From: Candidatus Pacearchaeota archaeon
GTDB lineage: Archaea > Nanobdellota > Nanobdellia > Pacearchaeales > GW2011-AR1
Direction of reading: 5' to 3'
Length of the DNA stretch: 43,329 nucleotides
Assembly (NCBI GenBank): GCA_017609915.1
Contig: JAFCDA010000006.1
Span: 1 to 43,329, forward strand
The translations under genes were made by a program, and so were the position numbers. The notes under the pieces were generated by a model. It made no database searches. It was not told the origin of the DNA and saw only the letters and a list, made by a program, of their open reading frames with translations. This document shows positions 8,046 to 15,021 of the stretch, in pieces (the first letter of the stretch is position 1; each line of letters begins with the position of its first letter).

Positions 8046-8270
8046 TCAATCTTCTTTTTTCTCTTCATCCTCTTCTTTTTTCTCACTCTTTATAAATTCA
8101 GTATAATGACACTTTCCACAATATAACCTATTCTTAGCTTTCATTAAAAATATCCCTGGACCGCACCTAGGACATGTTTTTTCTCTTACAACTTTATCTC
8201 CTTCAATCTTATACTTTGTATATTTTTTTGAAGTTGGCTTGTTTTTATGTGGTTTTTTTCCTTCTGCCAT
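8046..8270 (-). CDS. rps27ae: 30S ribosomal protein eS31 (S27ae)
   Basis: The 74-aa protein has the S27ae zinc ribbon: C33-x2-C36 in CPRCGPG and C51-x2-C54 in YCGKCHYTEF, preceded by the basic N-terminus and KYKIEGDKVVREKT. A short acidic tail (KKEEDEEKKED) is added. It closes the minus-strand cluster that starts with rpo7, an order conserved in archaea (rpo7, spt4, rps24e, rps27ae), although two small orphans and a dispersed element separate it from rps24e here. Confidence 0.95.
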   Translation of the reverse strand: MAEGKKPHKNKPTSKKYTKYKIEGDKVVREKTCPRCGPGIFLMKAKNRLYCGKCHYTEFIKSEKKEEDEEKKED

Positions 8271-8309
8271 TTTATATTACTTATCTATTAATTTAATGTA
8301 TTTTTAAAT

Positions 8310-8360
8310 CTTATCTCAGTAGAGTGTCTCTTTCTATGCTTATAAGATACTGATACTTTA
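8310..8360 (+). repeat. Dispersed intergenic element, copy 3
   Basis: TTATCTCAGTAGAG, then TCTCTTTCTATGCTTATAAGATACTGATA. Both modules are present, close together, between rps27ae and the 66-aa membrane protein gene. Confidence 0.6.
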
Positions 8361-8375
8361 TCTTTATAAATCTTT

Positions 8376-8576
8376 TCAACCAAAACCCCTAACCCTCATA
8401 TAAAAATTAGAAGCAATTAATAAGACAGTGATGATTCCTAAAACCCAAGCTAATTTAACCAAGAACTTTTTTCTTTCATACATCCATTTCTCAGCATATT
8501 TAATCTCTCCTTTAATTCCTTTTTCTATTTTCTTAATATCTTTTTCAATATCTTTTATTTCTTTTTTAATACTCAT
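8376..8576 (-). CDS. Small single-pass membrane protein with charged N-terminal helix (66 aa)
   Basis: I do not recognise this family. Residues 1-38 form a highly charged amphipathic helix or coiled coil (KKEIKDIEKDIKKIEKGI), and residues ~41-58 (LAWVLGIITVLLIASNFY) are one membrane helix, leaving a short tail RVRGFG. This resembles a tail-anchored protein with a cytosolic coil. It is within the rps24e-rps27ae block on the same strand, but gaps on both sides leave co-transcription uncertain. Confidence 0.65.
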   Translation of the reverse strand: MSIKKEIKDIEKDIKKIEKGIKGEIKYAEKWMYERKKFLVKLAWVLGIITVLLIASNFYMRVRGFG

Positions 8577-8635
8577 AGTTTATTTAAGAATTCTTATTTT
8601 ATAAATGTTATTTAATAATTTAATATTAAAAAATC

Positions 8636-8797
8636 TCATTTGTATGAAACTCCACCATATTGTGAACAAAAAGAACCTCTATGAAAAGTAAACCCACTAT
8701 TTTCAGAATCTTCAGATTTTTTATCAGTATCTCCTTCTATTCTTGATCCCCTTCTTGTTGATTCTTGTTCAGGTTGTTTATTCATATAATCTTCCAT
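8636..8797 (-). CDS. Hypothetical 53-aa polar protein downstream of rps24e
   Basis: The ORF track lists a 94-aa version that starts inside rps24e. The plausible start is the ATG at 8797, one base after the rps24e TAA, giving MEDYMNKQPEQES onward. The upstream residues of the longer version are only rps24e read in another frame. The protein is polar and Ser/Glu/Arg-rich, with a C-terminal FTFHRGSFCSQYGG segment. I do not recognise it. Tight linkage to rps24e suggests translational coupling. Confidence 0.5.
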   Translation of the reverse strand: MEDYMNKQPEQESTRRGSRIEGDTDKKSEDSENSGFTFHRGSFCSQYGGVSYK

Positions 8798-8798
8798 T

Positions 8799-9233
8799 TT
8801 ATTTCTCTTTAGTTTCTTCTTTGACTTGTTCTTCTTCTTTAACCGCTTTTGCTTCTTCTTCAGGTTTATCTTCTTGGGCAACTTGTTCAGGTTTATCTTC
8901 TGAAGGAGCTCTAGCATCAACAGGCTTTTCCTCCTCTACATCTTTAGCTGCTTCTCCATCAGCTTTTTTCTCTGCATCTCTTTGTTTTTTTGTCTTCATC
9001 TTACTCTTTTCTAAATCTTCTTTAGAATCATAGACCTTAGCATTAATTTTAAATTCTTTACTTCCAAAATTTCCTTTAATATTATAAACATCAATATTTT
9101 CTTCTGGTTTCCCAACTTGTTCAGAAACCTTCTTTTTCATTTCATCAAAACTTGGATTTTTTTCAGATTCTACTAAATAAGATATTTCATTTCTTTTCAA
9201 TAAATCATTTCTTGTATTATTTATTATTTGCAT
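8799..9233 (-). CDS. rps24e: 30S ribosomal protein eS24, acidic C-terminal extension
   Basis: Residues 1-~95 show the S24e fold: NDLLKRNEISYLVESEKNPSF, then MKKKVSEQVGK and FGSKEFKINAKVYDSKEDLEK. After about residue 95 a low-complexity Glu/Lys/Ala tail follows (for example KPEEEAKAVKEEEQ), making the protein 144 aa instead of the usual ~100. Several proteins here have similar acidic tails (S27ae, OB-fold protein). The long plus-strand ORF 8743-9033 is the Ser/Leu shadow of this tail. Confidence 0.93.
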   Translation of the reverse strand: MQIINNTRNDLLKRNEISYLVESEKNPSFDEMKKKVSEQVGKPEENIDVYNIKGNFGSKEFKINAKVYDSKEDLEKSKMKTKKQRDAEKKADGEAAKDVEEEKPVDARAPSEDKPEQVAQEDKPEEEAKAVKEEEQVKEETKEK

Positions 9234-9286
9234 TTTTATTATTATCTGGAATTTATGAATTATTAAGCTTTAAAGATGATAAACTT

Positions 9287-9345
9287 AATCTCAGTAGAGC
9301 ATATCTCAGTAGAGTATATCTCCCTATGCTTAGAGAATACTATTT
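9287..9345 (+). repeat. Dispersed intergenic element, copy 4
   Basis: AATCTCAGTAGAGCATATCTCAGTAGAGTATATC shows an internal tandem duplication of the CTCAGTAGAG module, then TCCCTATGCTTAGAGAATACTAT. It lies between rps24e and spt4. Confidence 0.6.
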
Positions 9346-9352
9346 TTTATTA

Positions 9353-9538
9353 TCAAACCCTAATAGCATAAGTTCCTTTCTTGTTAACTTTTAATTGTTT
9401 TGCTAATTCAGATTTTTCAGGATTAACAATTTCGACTTTTCCTTTAAAAGTTTCTGACGTATCTTTCTTATCACAACTAGGACAAGTATCTCCTTCATAT
9501 ATTAATTTACAATTTTTACATGCTTTTTCTTTTGCCAT
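9353..9538 (-). CDS. spt4: Transcription elongation factor Spt4 (RpoE'')
   Basis: A 61-aa protein with the Spt4 zinc site C7-x2-C10 (ACKNCK) and C19-x2-C22 (TCPSCD), followed by FKGKVEIVNPEKSELAKQL and the end KGTYAIRV, which is diagnostic. Spt4 binds Spt5 and stabilises elongating RNA polymerase. It lies downstream of rpo7 with one orphan between, the archaeal rpo7-spt4 arrangement. Confidence 0.96.
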   Translation of the reverse strand: MAKEKACKNCKLIYEGDTCPSCDKKDTSETFKGKVEIVNPEKSELAKQLKVNKKGTYAIRV

Positions 9539-9551
9539 TTTTATCTTATCC

Positions 9552-9782
9552 TCATATCATATTCTTAAACTTATTGTCTATTTTTCCCATAGTTAAATAA
9601 TTATATCCTGCACTTCCCAAATTTAAAACAGATGATACTGCTTCCTTTCCAAGATACCAAGTAATTAAAACCAAAGAAGTTAATCCCCTCCATGTTTGTT
9701 CTGGAAGACCACAGGTTTCAAAACTATAATCTTTTTCCCAATTACTCCATGAAGTAACTGATTTATCCTCAAGTTGTTCCAT
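9552..9782 (-). CDS. Hypothetical 76-aa protein between rpo7 and spt4
   Basis: I do not recognise this protein. It starts one base after the rpo7 stop and ends 13 nt before spt4, so it is surely in the operon. It is Trp-rich at the N-terminus (SWSNWEKDYSFETCG), with a hydrophobic middle (TSLVLITWYLGKEAVSSVL) that could be one membrane helix or a buried amphipathic helix. The usual archaeal operon has rpo7 and spt4 adjacent, so this looks like a lineage-specific insertion. Confidence 0.65.
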   Translation of the reverse strand: MEQLEDKSVTSWSNWEKDYSFETCGLPEQTWRGLTSLVLITWYLGKEAVSSVLNLGSAGYNYLTMGKIDNKFKNMI

Positions 9783-9783
9783 C

Positions 9784-10392
9784 TTACTTCTTCTCCTTTG
9801 ATTTTTCTTTTTTTGGCTTTTCTTCTGTTTTTATAGCTTTCTTAACACTTGCTTTAGATTTCTTTTTCTCTTCTTTAATCCAGTCTAATTTTCCTAATCC
9901 TGGTTGCCTCATTGTTAATCCAATCTTAGGGTCATCTCCTTTATAAGATAAAGCAACAACTCTTGCTAAACAAGCATCTCCTTTTTTCAAAACTTTTTTT
10001 GAATCTTTTCCTAATAATGTTCCAGTAGTTGAAAAAGTAACATAATCATCCATTGTTTGGCTTATGTGAATCATTCCCTTCATAATTCCTAAATTCATAA
10101 ACGCGCCAAAATTAGTTATTTCAGTAACAATTGCAAAAACTAATTCTTGTAATTCTGGTTTCCAAACAATTAATTTAAACTTAGAACTATAGTAGGCTGC
10201 ACCATCTCCAGGAATAATTATTCCATCTCCTACTTCTGAAACAGAGATTACACCAATAACTTCTCCTATTTCTTTATCATGGTAATTAGAATATGTCTCT
10301 TGAAGCTGTTTTGCAACAGCATCACTAGTTTTAAGTCCAAATAACTTTGGCTCAACCCTGACATAATCCTCAACTTCAACTATATAGAACAT
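9784..10392 (-). CDS. rpo7: DNA-directed RNA polymerase subunit Rpo7 (RpoE')
   Basis: Rpo7 forms the polymerase stalk with Rpo4. The track start (10455) is too far upstream; the protein begins at the ATG at 10392 with MFYIVEVEDYVRVEPKLFG, and a TTTATAAATC box lies about 25 nt before it (leaderless). The N-terminal RNP-like domain has EIGEVIGVISVSEVGDG and IIPGDGAAYY. The S1/OB domain follows with VTEITNFGAFMNLGIMKGMIH and IGLTMRQPGLG. The C-terminal ~30 aa is a Lys/Glu-rich tail. First gene of the rpo7-spt4 operon. Confidence 0.95.
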   Translation of the reverse strand: MFYIVEVEDYVRVEPKLFGLKTSDAVAKQLQETYSNYHDKEIGEVIGVISVSEVGDGIIIPGDGAAYYSSKFKLIVWKPELQELVFAIVTEITNFGAFMNLGIMKGMIHISQTMDDYVTFSTTGTLLGKDSKKVLKKGDACLARVVALSYKGDDPKIGLTMRQPGLGKLDWIKEEKKKSKASVKKAIKTEEKPKKEKSKEKK

Positions 10393-10463
10393 GTTAAAAA
10401 TATATAAAAATTTAGATTTATAAAGCTTGTTATTTCTATTTCTCTTACTTCCCAATCAAATTT

Positions 10464-10640
10464 TTAAAATAACCAAAAATAAATTCCAACTGCTATACCT
10501 AATACAACCAAAACTAAAATTAACCACAACCACCATCTTGATTTTTTCTTTGGTTGTCCTAAAGGTTTTGTTTGTGGTTGAGCAATTCCTGGCTTTTCTG
10601 TTTGCATTGGTTTTTTTTCTTGTTGCACTGCTTGTTCCAT
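10464..10640 (-). CDS. Small single-pass membrane protein (58 aa), absent from ORF track
   Basis: The ORF runs from ATG 10640 (MEQAVQQEKKPMQ) to TAA 10464. The first ~32 residues are polar, Gln/Pro/Lys-rich; RWWLWLILVLVVLGIAVGIY is one membrane helix with a Trp-rich interface, ending in FWLF. A Shine-Dalgarno AAAGGAG sits 6 nt before the ATG, and several TTTATAAATT boxes are upstream. It is just below the 60-aa cut-off of the track, and the plus-strand ORF 10427-10666 is its shadow. Function unknown. Confidence 0.75.
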   Translation of the reverse strand: MEQAVQQEKKPMQTEKPGIAQPQTKPLGQPKKKSRWWLWLILVLVVLGIAVGIYFWLF

Positions 10641-10871
10641 TTTTAACTCCTTTTATTCAATCTTAAGTAAATTCTTACTTATAAATTTATTTGTTTTTAT
10701 TTATAAATTTATAAAATCTTTTTGTTCTTTAAAACTAATCTCATTTAAGTATATTTTCCAATCTAATACTTATGAAAAATAGGTTTTGGATATCTTTTTT
10801 TCCAATATAAAGATTAAATTACCTAAATCATTTAAAAAAGAAAAATCTATTCATAATCGAAAAAGAGGAAG

Positions 10872-10900
10872 GGGAGGAGTTCAGCTTCTCCCTCCTTTTT
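10872..10900 (+). terminator. GC-rich hairpin followed by T-run
   Basis: GGGAGGAG-TTCAG-CTTCTCCC forms an 8-bp stem (one G-U) with a 5-nt loop, followed by TCCTTTTTAATTTTATTT. It reads as a rho-independent-type terminator on the plus strand; A-rich sequence 5' of the stem makes it partly bidirectional. No plus-strand gene ends here, so it could end an unannotated RNA. Confidence 0.4.
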
Positions 10901-10940
10901 AATTTTATTTCTTAGCATTTTATAAACTAAAGAGATTTTA

Positions 10941-11002
10941 ATTATCTGAGTAGCTTAAACATCTCATCTACATATCTCTCTATGCTTAGAACTTATTGGT
11001 AT
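10941..11002 (+). repeat. Dispersed intergenic element, copy 5 (reference copy)
   Basis: ATTATCTGAGTAGCTTAA, then CATCTCATCTACATATC, then TCTCTATGCTTAGAACTTATTGGTATT. This copy shows all three modules in order and was used as reference for the others. Confidence 0.65.
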
Positions 11003-11010
11003 TAAAAAAT

Positions 11011-11775
11011 TTAAGGTTTCTCAATCAAAGAATAAGGAGTTACTTTATTAATTATAAATCTTGATCCAACAAATTCTGAAATAACTGCAGAGATAATTAA
11101 ATTTCCCACTATTGCTTTTAAGATTCCCCCAACAATTGGAATTTTTGCCTTTACTGAAAAACTATCAATGACGTCTGTTATTTCTGACTGATTTAAAACA
11201 ATCCTTGTTGTATTAAGCCTGTTATGTCTTCTTATCACAATACTTTTATTTGGCCCAGAACATTCAATTGATTGAATAGATGGATCTTTAATTAATTGCT
11301 CTAATTTTCCTAATGAAAAACCTTCTGGAATTGGCTGTGCTTGGGGCTTAATAGAAGTTAATGCTTGTACTCTTGGATGGATTTTAATTTGTATTTTTTG
11401 TGCCTTGGACATTCTTGATTTTTCTGGAAATCTCAATAGTTTTCTTAATTTATGAATTGCTCTTTTTTTAGGAATTTTCATTCTATGAATAATGGGTTCC
11501 CTATCTTCTTTCTTCAACTCTTTAATTTTTTGGGGTTTTGATAAAGACTTTTCTGGTTTTATTATATACTTTGAAGGTTGAAAAATTGGACCCTTAAATA
11601 TATCTTTATCTGTTTTTTCTTGAGGATAAATTGGTTCAACAAACTTTTGTTTTAATTTTTGTACTTCAATTTTCTTATTAATTTTCTCTTCTTTAACAGA
11701 ATTATCCATTAATTCTGTTGTAAAATGTTTAAGAAAAAAAATTCTATTTCGTGGTTCTATTTGTTTTAATCCCAT
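11011..11775 (-). CDS. Stand-alone N-terminal domain resembling type IV pilus/secretion ATPases (254 aa)
   Basis: Residues ~160-254 resemble the N-terminal domain of VirB11/PilB/FlaI-type ATPases: LEQLIKDPSIQSIECSGPN, VIRRHNRLNTTRIVLNQSE, a helix IDSFSVKAKIPI and FVGSRFIINK. In those ATPases the Walker A domain would follow; here the protein ends at once. There is no GxxGxGK anywhere. Residues 1-150 are Lys/Pro-rich and disordered-looking (KKEDREPIIHRMKIPKKRA). It could be an adaptor that docks on a pilus motor, or a remnant. A pilin-like gene lies 7 kb away. The family assignment is from pattern only. Confidence 0.55.
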   Translation of the reverse strand: MGLKQIEPRNRIFFLKHFTTELMDNSVKEEKINKKIEVQKLKQKFVEPIYPQEKTDKDIFKGPIFQPSKYIIKPEKSLSKPQKIKELKKEDREPIIHRMKIPKKRAIHKLRKLLRFPEKSRMSKAQKIQIKIHPRVQALTSIKPQAQPIPEGFSLGKLEQLIKDPSIQSIECSGPNKSIVIRRHNRLNTTRIVLNQSEITDVIDSFSVKAKIPIVGGILKAIVGNLIISAVISEFVGSRFIINKVTPYSLIEKP

Positions 11776-11818
11776 TTTTTTATTTCATCTCAATATCTTT
11801 TAAGCTCAATTTAGTTTT

Positions 11819-11885
11819 ACAGATGAGATGTATAACTTAACCTCTTCTTCATCTCTCCTCATGCTTATAAGCTACTGATATTATA
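11819..11885 (+). repeat. Dispersed intergenic element, copy 6
   Basis: CAGATGAGATGTATAACTTAA, then TTCTTCATCTCTCCTCATGCTTATAAGCTACTGATATT. It lies between two minus-strand genes. Confidence 0.6.
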
Positions 11886-11925
11886 ATCAATATAATTATT
11901 TAAATCTTTAGAAATCTTTAAAAAA

Positions 11926-12303
11926 TTAAACTCTTGGAAGAGGTTTTGACATAATCATTTCACTAGGTCTTTGATTATTTAAAACAGTTCTGCTTCTCAT
12001 TTTCTCTTCCATTAACATAATTCCTTTTGCAATTATTTTGTTTTGTTCAAGTAAAGTGTCTAATTTATCAACAGATTCTCCATCTATATCTGTTTCTGAA
12101 CTTTTTTCTGCAAAACTTTTTGCTGAAATTTCAAATAATTGAAGAAGTTTTGATATTTGGTCTGATAATGTATCAAATTTAACAGCAAGATTTGTTAAAA
12201 CTTTTTGTAAATTAACAAAATTATCAAGAAGAGTTTGCTCAAAATCAGATTTACTTTCTGTCTTTTTAGGGGCACTAACTTTTACACTTTTTTTTATTAC
12301 CAT
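11926..12303 (-). CDS. Hypothetical coiled-coil protein (125 aa)
   Basis: The track start overlaps tRNA-Trp; the ATG at 12303 (MVIKKSVKVSAPKK) is better because a TTTATAAATT box lies about 25 nt upstream, giving a leaderless message. A basic N-terminus leads into helices with heptad-like pattern (NLQKVLTNLAVKFDTLSDQI and SVDKLDTLLEQNKIIAKGI), then a conserved-looking tail PSEMIMSKPLPRV. No membrane segment. I do not recognise the family; an oligomeric adaptor is possible. Confidence 0.65.
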   Translation of the reverse strand: MVIKKSVKVSAPKKTESKSDFEQTLLDNFVNLQKVLTNLAVKFDTLSDQISKLLQLFEISAKSFAEKSSETDIDGESVDKLDTLLEQNKIIAKGIMLMEEKMRSRTVLNNQRPSEMIMSKPLPRV

Positions 12304-12341
12304 ATTGATTATAAGAAATAAGAATTTATAAATATTTGGAA

Positions 12342-12412
12342 TGGGCACGGGGGGAATCGAACCCCCAATTCTCGGGCTGGAACCGAGTTGTATACCATTT
12401 ACATACGCACCC
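12342..12412 (-). tRNA. tRNA-Trp (CCA)
   Basis: On the minus strand the anticodon arm is CTCGG-TTCCAGC-CCGAG (anticodon CCA). The T arm is GGGGG-TTCGATT-CCCCC. The acceptor GGGTGCG/CGTGCCC includes two G-U pairs, with A73. It has no intron, although many archaeal tRNA-Trp genes have one. The 5' end abuts the stop codon of the HTH-repeat nuclease gene with no spacer, so processing from the mRNA is likely. Confidence 0.93.
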
Positions 12413-13474
12413 TTAAATAATCTTATTAATCTTATCTAAATTTTGCTTCTCTAATATAAATATCTTATTTTTACCTATTAAAAACTTATCTTTTTTCGGT
12501 TTTTTATGACATATTAATAAACCTATATCAGTATTACAATCTTCTACATATTTATTTAATTGCTTTACTTGAGAAATTGAAATATCTTTCTTTTGATAAT
12601 CCTTAATTTCTACTATTATTTTTCTACTTTTTCTTTCTAAAATTATATCTGCAACCCCTCTTTTTGTCTTCACTAATTGATTAACTTTCCCATATCCAGA
12701 TAATATTACAGCAATTTTATCTTCAAAATCTTTAGCTCTTTTCTTTATTTCTTTTAAAGTAGTTCCATACAATTTTAATCTTTTAAAAGGATATTTAATG
12801 TTTGCCTTCTCATAAGCTCCAAATATTCCTTTTTTAAAAATTGTCTGCACATGAGTATTGCATGCTTTATTTATTTCTCTTTGCGTTGCTAAACAATTTT
12901 TCTTTATAAAATTGATTACATCTTTTCTTTTTCTATTCTTTATCTTTTCTCCTTCCCCTATTTTTTTAACTCCTGCCTTTTTATAAATCTCATCTAAACC
13001 CTTAAATAATCGATAAGGATGAGCTCTTGATTTTATTGTAATCTCTGGAACTGTTAGATATGGATTTTTCTTAATTAATTCAATTATCTTTTTTCTTTTT
13101 TCTTCAGGAGACCTATCATAAGATTTTTCTCTTGGATATTCAATTCCTGCCTCCCTATAGGCTTCCTTAATACTTTTAAAAACATTACTAATATTTATCT
13201 TAACTACTTTTGAGATAGTATGTCTTCCTGCCTTAGGATTTTTCTTTATAAAATTTATTATTATTTTTTGTCTTTCTTTCCTTGTTTTTCTTTTAAAAGT
13301 TCTTGGAGGTTTAATCCCTGCTTCATTAAAAGCTTGAGCCATTCCATTCTTAAATATTCTTTCTGGATGAACTTTAAGATGTTCCCTTATACTTTTATAA
13401 GTAGCTTTAGGATTTTTTCTTATATATCTTATTACCTTCTTTCTTACTTCTAAATTTTTAGAATTCATATCCAT
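12413..13474 (-). CDS. Four-HTH-repeat protein with C-terminal PD-(D/E)XK nuclease domain
   Basis: Residues ~8-230 contain four copies of a ~55-aa unit of the type found beside homing endonucleases: KKVIRYIRKNPKATYKSI, QKIIINFIKKNPKAGRHTI, KKIIELIKKNPYLTVPEI and KDVINFIKKNCLATQREI, each followed by a second helix and an A(G/N)I(K/E)xP-like end. Residues ~245-353 have a restriction-type core: FEDKIAVILSGYGK, then GVADIILE, then VEIKDYQ (the E...D...ExK residues), and a later CHKKP. The architecture suggests a sequence-specific DNA nuclease with an extended recognition arm. It ends exactly at tRNA-Trp. No methylase is beside it, which argues against a classical restriction system; a homing or mobile nuclease is more likely. 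Confidence 0.75.
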   Translation of the reverse strand: MDMNSKNLEVRKKVIRYIRKNPKATYKSIREHLKVHPERIFKNGMAQAFNEAGIKPPRTFKRKTRKERQKIIINFIKKNPKAGRHTISKVVKINISNVFKSIKEAYREAGIEYPREKSYDRSPEEKRKKIIELIKKNPYLTVPEITIKSRAHPYRLFKGLDEIYKKAGVKKIGEGEKIKNRKRKDVINFIKKNCLATQREINKACNTHVQTIFKKGIFGAYEKANIKYPFKRLKLYGTTLKEIKKRAKDFEDKIAVILSGYGKVNQLVKTKRGVADIILERKSRKIIVEIKDYQKKDISISQVKQLNKYVEDCNTDIGLLICHKKPKKDKFLIGKNKIFILEKQNLDKINKII

Positions 13475-13536
13475 AACAAGATACGGCTATATTTAAGTTT
13501 TTCTATTAAACTATACACCCAAATCAAAATAGAATT

Positions 13537-14202
13537 TTACAACCTTGCCATTTGTTCAATTTCTTCTTTTGAAACAGAACATCCCTTATATTTCATAGCA
13601 TAAAGCATAGCTTTTAATGCTCTTGGATCTTTCAAGTCAAAAAGCTTTTTTTTATTAGCAATATAAACTAATTCAGTTGAACGAATTACCTTGAATTTTT
13701 TAAAAAAATCATAATTTTTTTTATTTGCACTTATCGGGGTTCTTAATTTCTTTTGTAAAAGCTTTCTTAAATTCTCAGGATTTTCACACATCATTCTTAT
13801 TGTTTTTTCATCAATCGCTATTACACTAGGTTCTTTTAAAATATGCGCAAGAGCTAATGTAGTTGCTTCTCCTTCATGTATTAAATGAAGATTTTTTCCT
13901 TTTGCAATAAAAGTAGAATTTGCAATAGTCATAATTTCTTCTGATTCTTTTCTTAATTGTTCTTTTTGTTTTTGATTAAATTTTGGCAATTCTATTACTC
14001 CTTGTTTAAATAAAAATCCCAACTGTAAAGCCCCTAATTCAAATCTTCTTATTCTTTCAGGATAATCCATTGTTTCTGTTTTTACTTTTTCTGTAATTAG
14101 AAATTTCCCATTAAATACTTTTTTAAGTTTTCTTAATAAATGCAAACTTCCATTCATTGAAAAATTAATTAAGGGTCCTGAATCAAATATTATGTATTTC
14201 AT
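13537..14202 (-). CDS. PIN-like domain protein (221 aa)
   Basis: MKYIIFDSGPLINFSMNGS carries the first PIN-type Asp, KVKTETM the Glu, HEGEATTLALAHIL the second acidic patch, and VIAIDEKTIRMM the C-terminal Asp. These residues suggest an RNase fold. It is longer than VapC toxins (~130 aa) because of a ~60-aa C-terminal helical part. No antitoxin is beside it; its start overlaps (ATGA) the end of the 71-aa ORF upstream, so the two are coupled. An RNA-processing role is as likely as a toxin role. Confidence 0.7.
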   Translation of the reverse strand: MKYIIFDSGPLINFSMNGSLHLLRKLKKVFNGKFLITEKVKTETMDYPERIRRFELGALQLGFLFKQGVIELPKFNQKQKEQLRKESEEIMTIANSTFIAKGKNLHLIHEGEATTLALAHILKEPSVIAIDEKTIRMMCENPENLRKLLQKKLRTPISANKKNYDFFKKFKVIRSTELVYIANKKKLFDLKDPRALKAMLYAMKYKGCSVSKEEIEQMARL

Positions 14203-14414
14203 TTTATCTTTTTTAATAATTTGTTAAGATATTTAATAAGAGGAGTTTCCCAATCTCTTTTTAGCTGAGTTCTGATTAACTTAACTATCCCTTTATCTTT
14301 CAAATTTAATTTATGTTTTTCTAATTCTTTTACATTAGTTAAGATTGTTTGAGATTTTTTGTTTACTAGTATATAATTCTTTTTCTCGTATTTTGTAAGT
14401 TTTAAATCTTTTAT
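14199..14414 (-). CDS. Coupled 71-aa basic ORF without a standard start codon
   Basis: Between the 186-aa gene and the PIN-like gene an open frame reads IKDLKLTKYEKKNYILVNKK to IKYLNKLLKKIK. It ends in TGA overlapping the ATG of the PIN-like gene, and opens right at the stop codon of the upstream gene, where the only candidate start is ATA (in AGATAAAAG). No ATG or GTG is in frame, and the only TTG is about half-way. The composition looks like real coding sequence (Lys/Leu/Ile, tryptophan in KRDWETPLI). It may use an ATA start by termination-reinitiation, or be a gene that lost its start. The ORF track omits it. Confidence 0.4.
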   Translation of the reverse strand: MKDLKLTKYEKKNYILVNKKSQTILTNVKELEKHKLNLKDKGIVKLIRTQLKRDWETPLIKYLNKLLKKIK

Positions 14415-14971
14415 CTAAATATTTCCTCTACATATTTAATTCTCTGTTTTATTGGAAGAGTTACTGTAAGATTAACATCCGCAACCCTTGTTCTTCCTGC
14501 ATATTCTGCTAATTCCCATAAACTAATTCCAAGAATCTTAGCTGTTTTTTCCATAGAAATACCGTGCTCATAAATTCTTGATGCTTTGTTAACTTTTGCT
14601 CTTCTAAAAACATCAGCAATATGGACTTTCAAATTTCCAGAAAGATTTTGAATTAATTTCCTGTTTGCATCTACTTCATCCCTAAATTTATCAATATTAT
14701 TTGTTTTTAATGCCTTAATCATATCACTTATATTTTTCAAATAACCCTTATAAAAAACAGCCCAATTTTTCTCTTTTTTATAATCTTCTCTTTCAATTAA
14801 TTTACTTAAAGAATAAATTATAACTGCAACAGCAATAACATCTGGATCCTGATGAACAGAAGAATGATGCACAACCATATTACTTAAATTTTTAATCTTA
14901 ACATAGTTTTTTCTTTCTAATGCTATTTTAACTTCTTCTAAAACTTTTAAAATATGCCCCTTTTCTTCCAT
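14411..14971 (-). CDS. Conserved helical protein with C-terminal HTH (186 aa)
   Basis: I cannot name the family. The N-terminal ~100 residues are helical with a SNMVVHHSSVHQDPD segment, and the C-terminal part has a helix-turn-helix-like GISMEKTAKILGISLWELAE, then GRTRVADVNLTVTLPIKQR. No membrane segment. It heads a coupled set with the 71-aa ORF and the PIN-like gene. The HTH suggests nucleic acid binding, possibly with the PIN-like RNase as partner. Confidence 0.6.
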   Translation of the reverse strand: MEEKGHILKVLEEVKIALERKNYVKIKNLSNMVVHHSSVHQDPDVIAVAVIIYSLSKLIEREDYKKEKNWAVFYKGYLKNISDMIKALKTNNIDKFRDEVDANRKLIQNLSGNLKVHIADVFRRAKVNKASRIYEHGISMEKTAKILGISLWELAEYAGRTRVADVNLTVTLPIKQRIKYVEEIFR

Positions 14972-15021
14972 GCCAAAAATAAGATGAAAGGTTATTTAAA
15001 TATTCCTTTATTAATAAATCT

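Larger units (their letters stand above)
10641..11010. other. Gene-free 370-bp region
   Basis: I find no convincing gene. The left part holds TATA-like boxes for the 58-aa gene (minus strand). The centre has a GC-rich hairpin (separate entry), and the right part has a copy of the dispersed element. Short plus-strand reading frames near 10771 run 12 codons, or about 38 codons from a TTG, and overlap the hairpin; I do not call them. Confidence 0.5.

Noticed and set aside
8743-9033. Plus-strand Ser-rich ORF
   Set aside because: Antisense of the Glu/Lys-rich rps24e tail.
9152-9596. Plus-strand ORFs of 80 and 71 aa near spt4
   Set aside because: Shadows of rps24e and spt4; spt4 has all zinc ligands in its frame.
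10427-10666. Plus-strand 79-aa hydrophobic ORF
   Set aside because: Shadow of the 58-aa minus-strand membrane protein, which has a Shine-Dalgarno and a normal topology.
12342-12412. tRNA-Trp as integration site of an element
   Set aside because: No integrase, no direct repeat of the tRNA 3' end was seen nearby; the adjacent nuclease abuts the 5' end, not the usual 3' attachment side.
12413-13474. HTH repeats considered as a DNA-level tandem repeat or CRISPR-like array
   Set aside because: The repeats exist at protein level only; the DNA copies are strongly diverged and there are no regular spacers.
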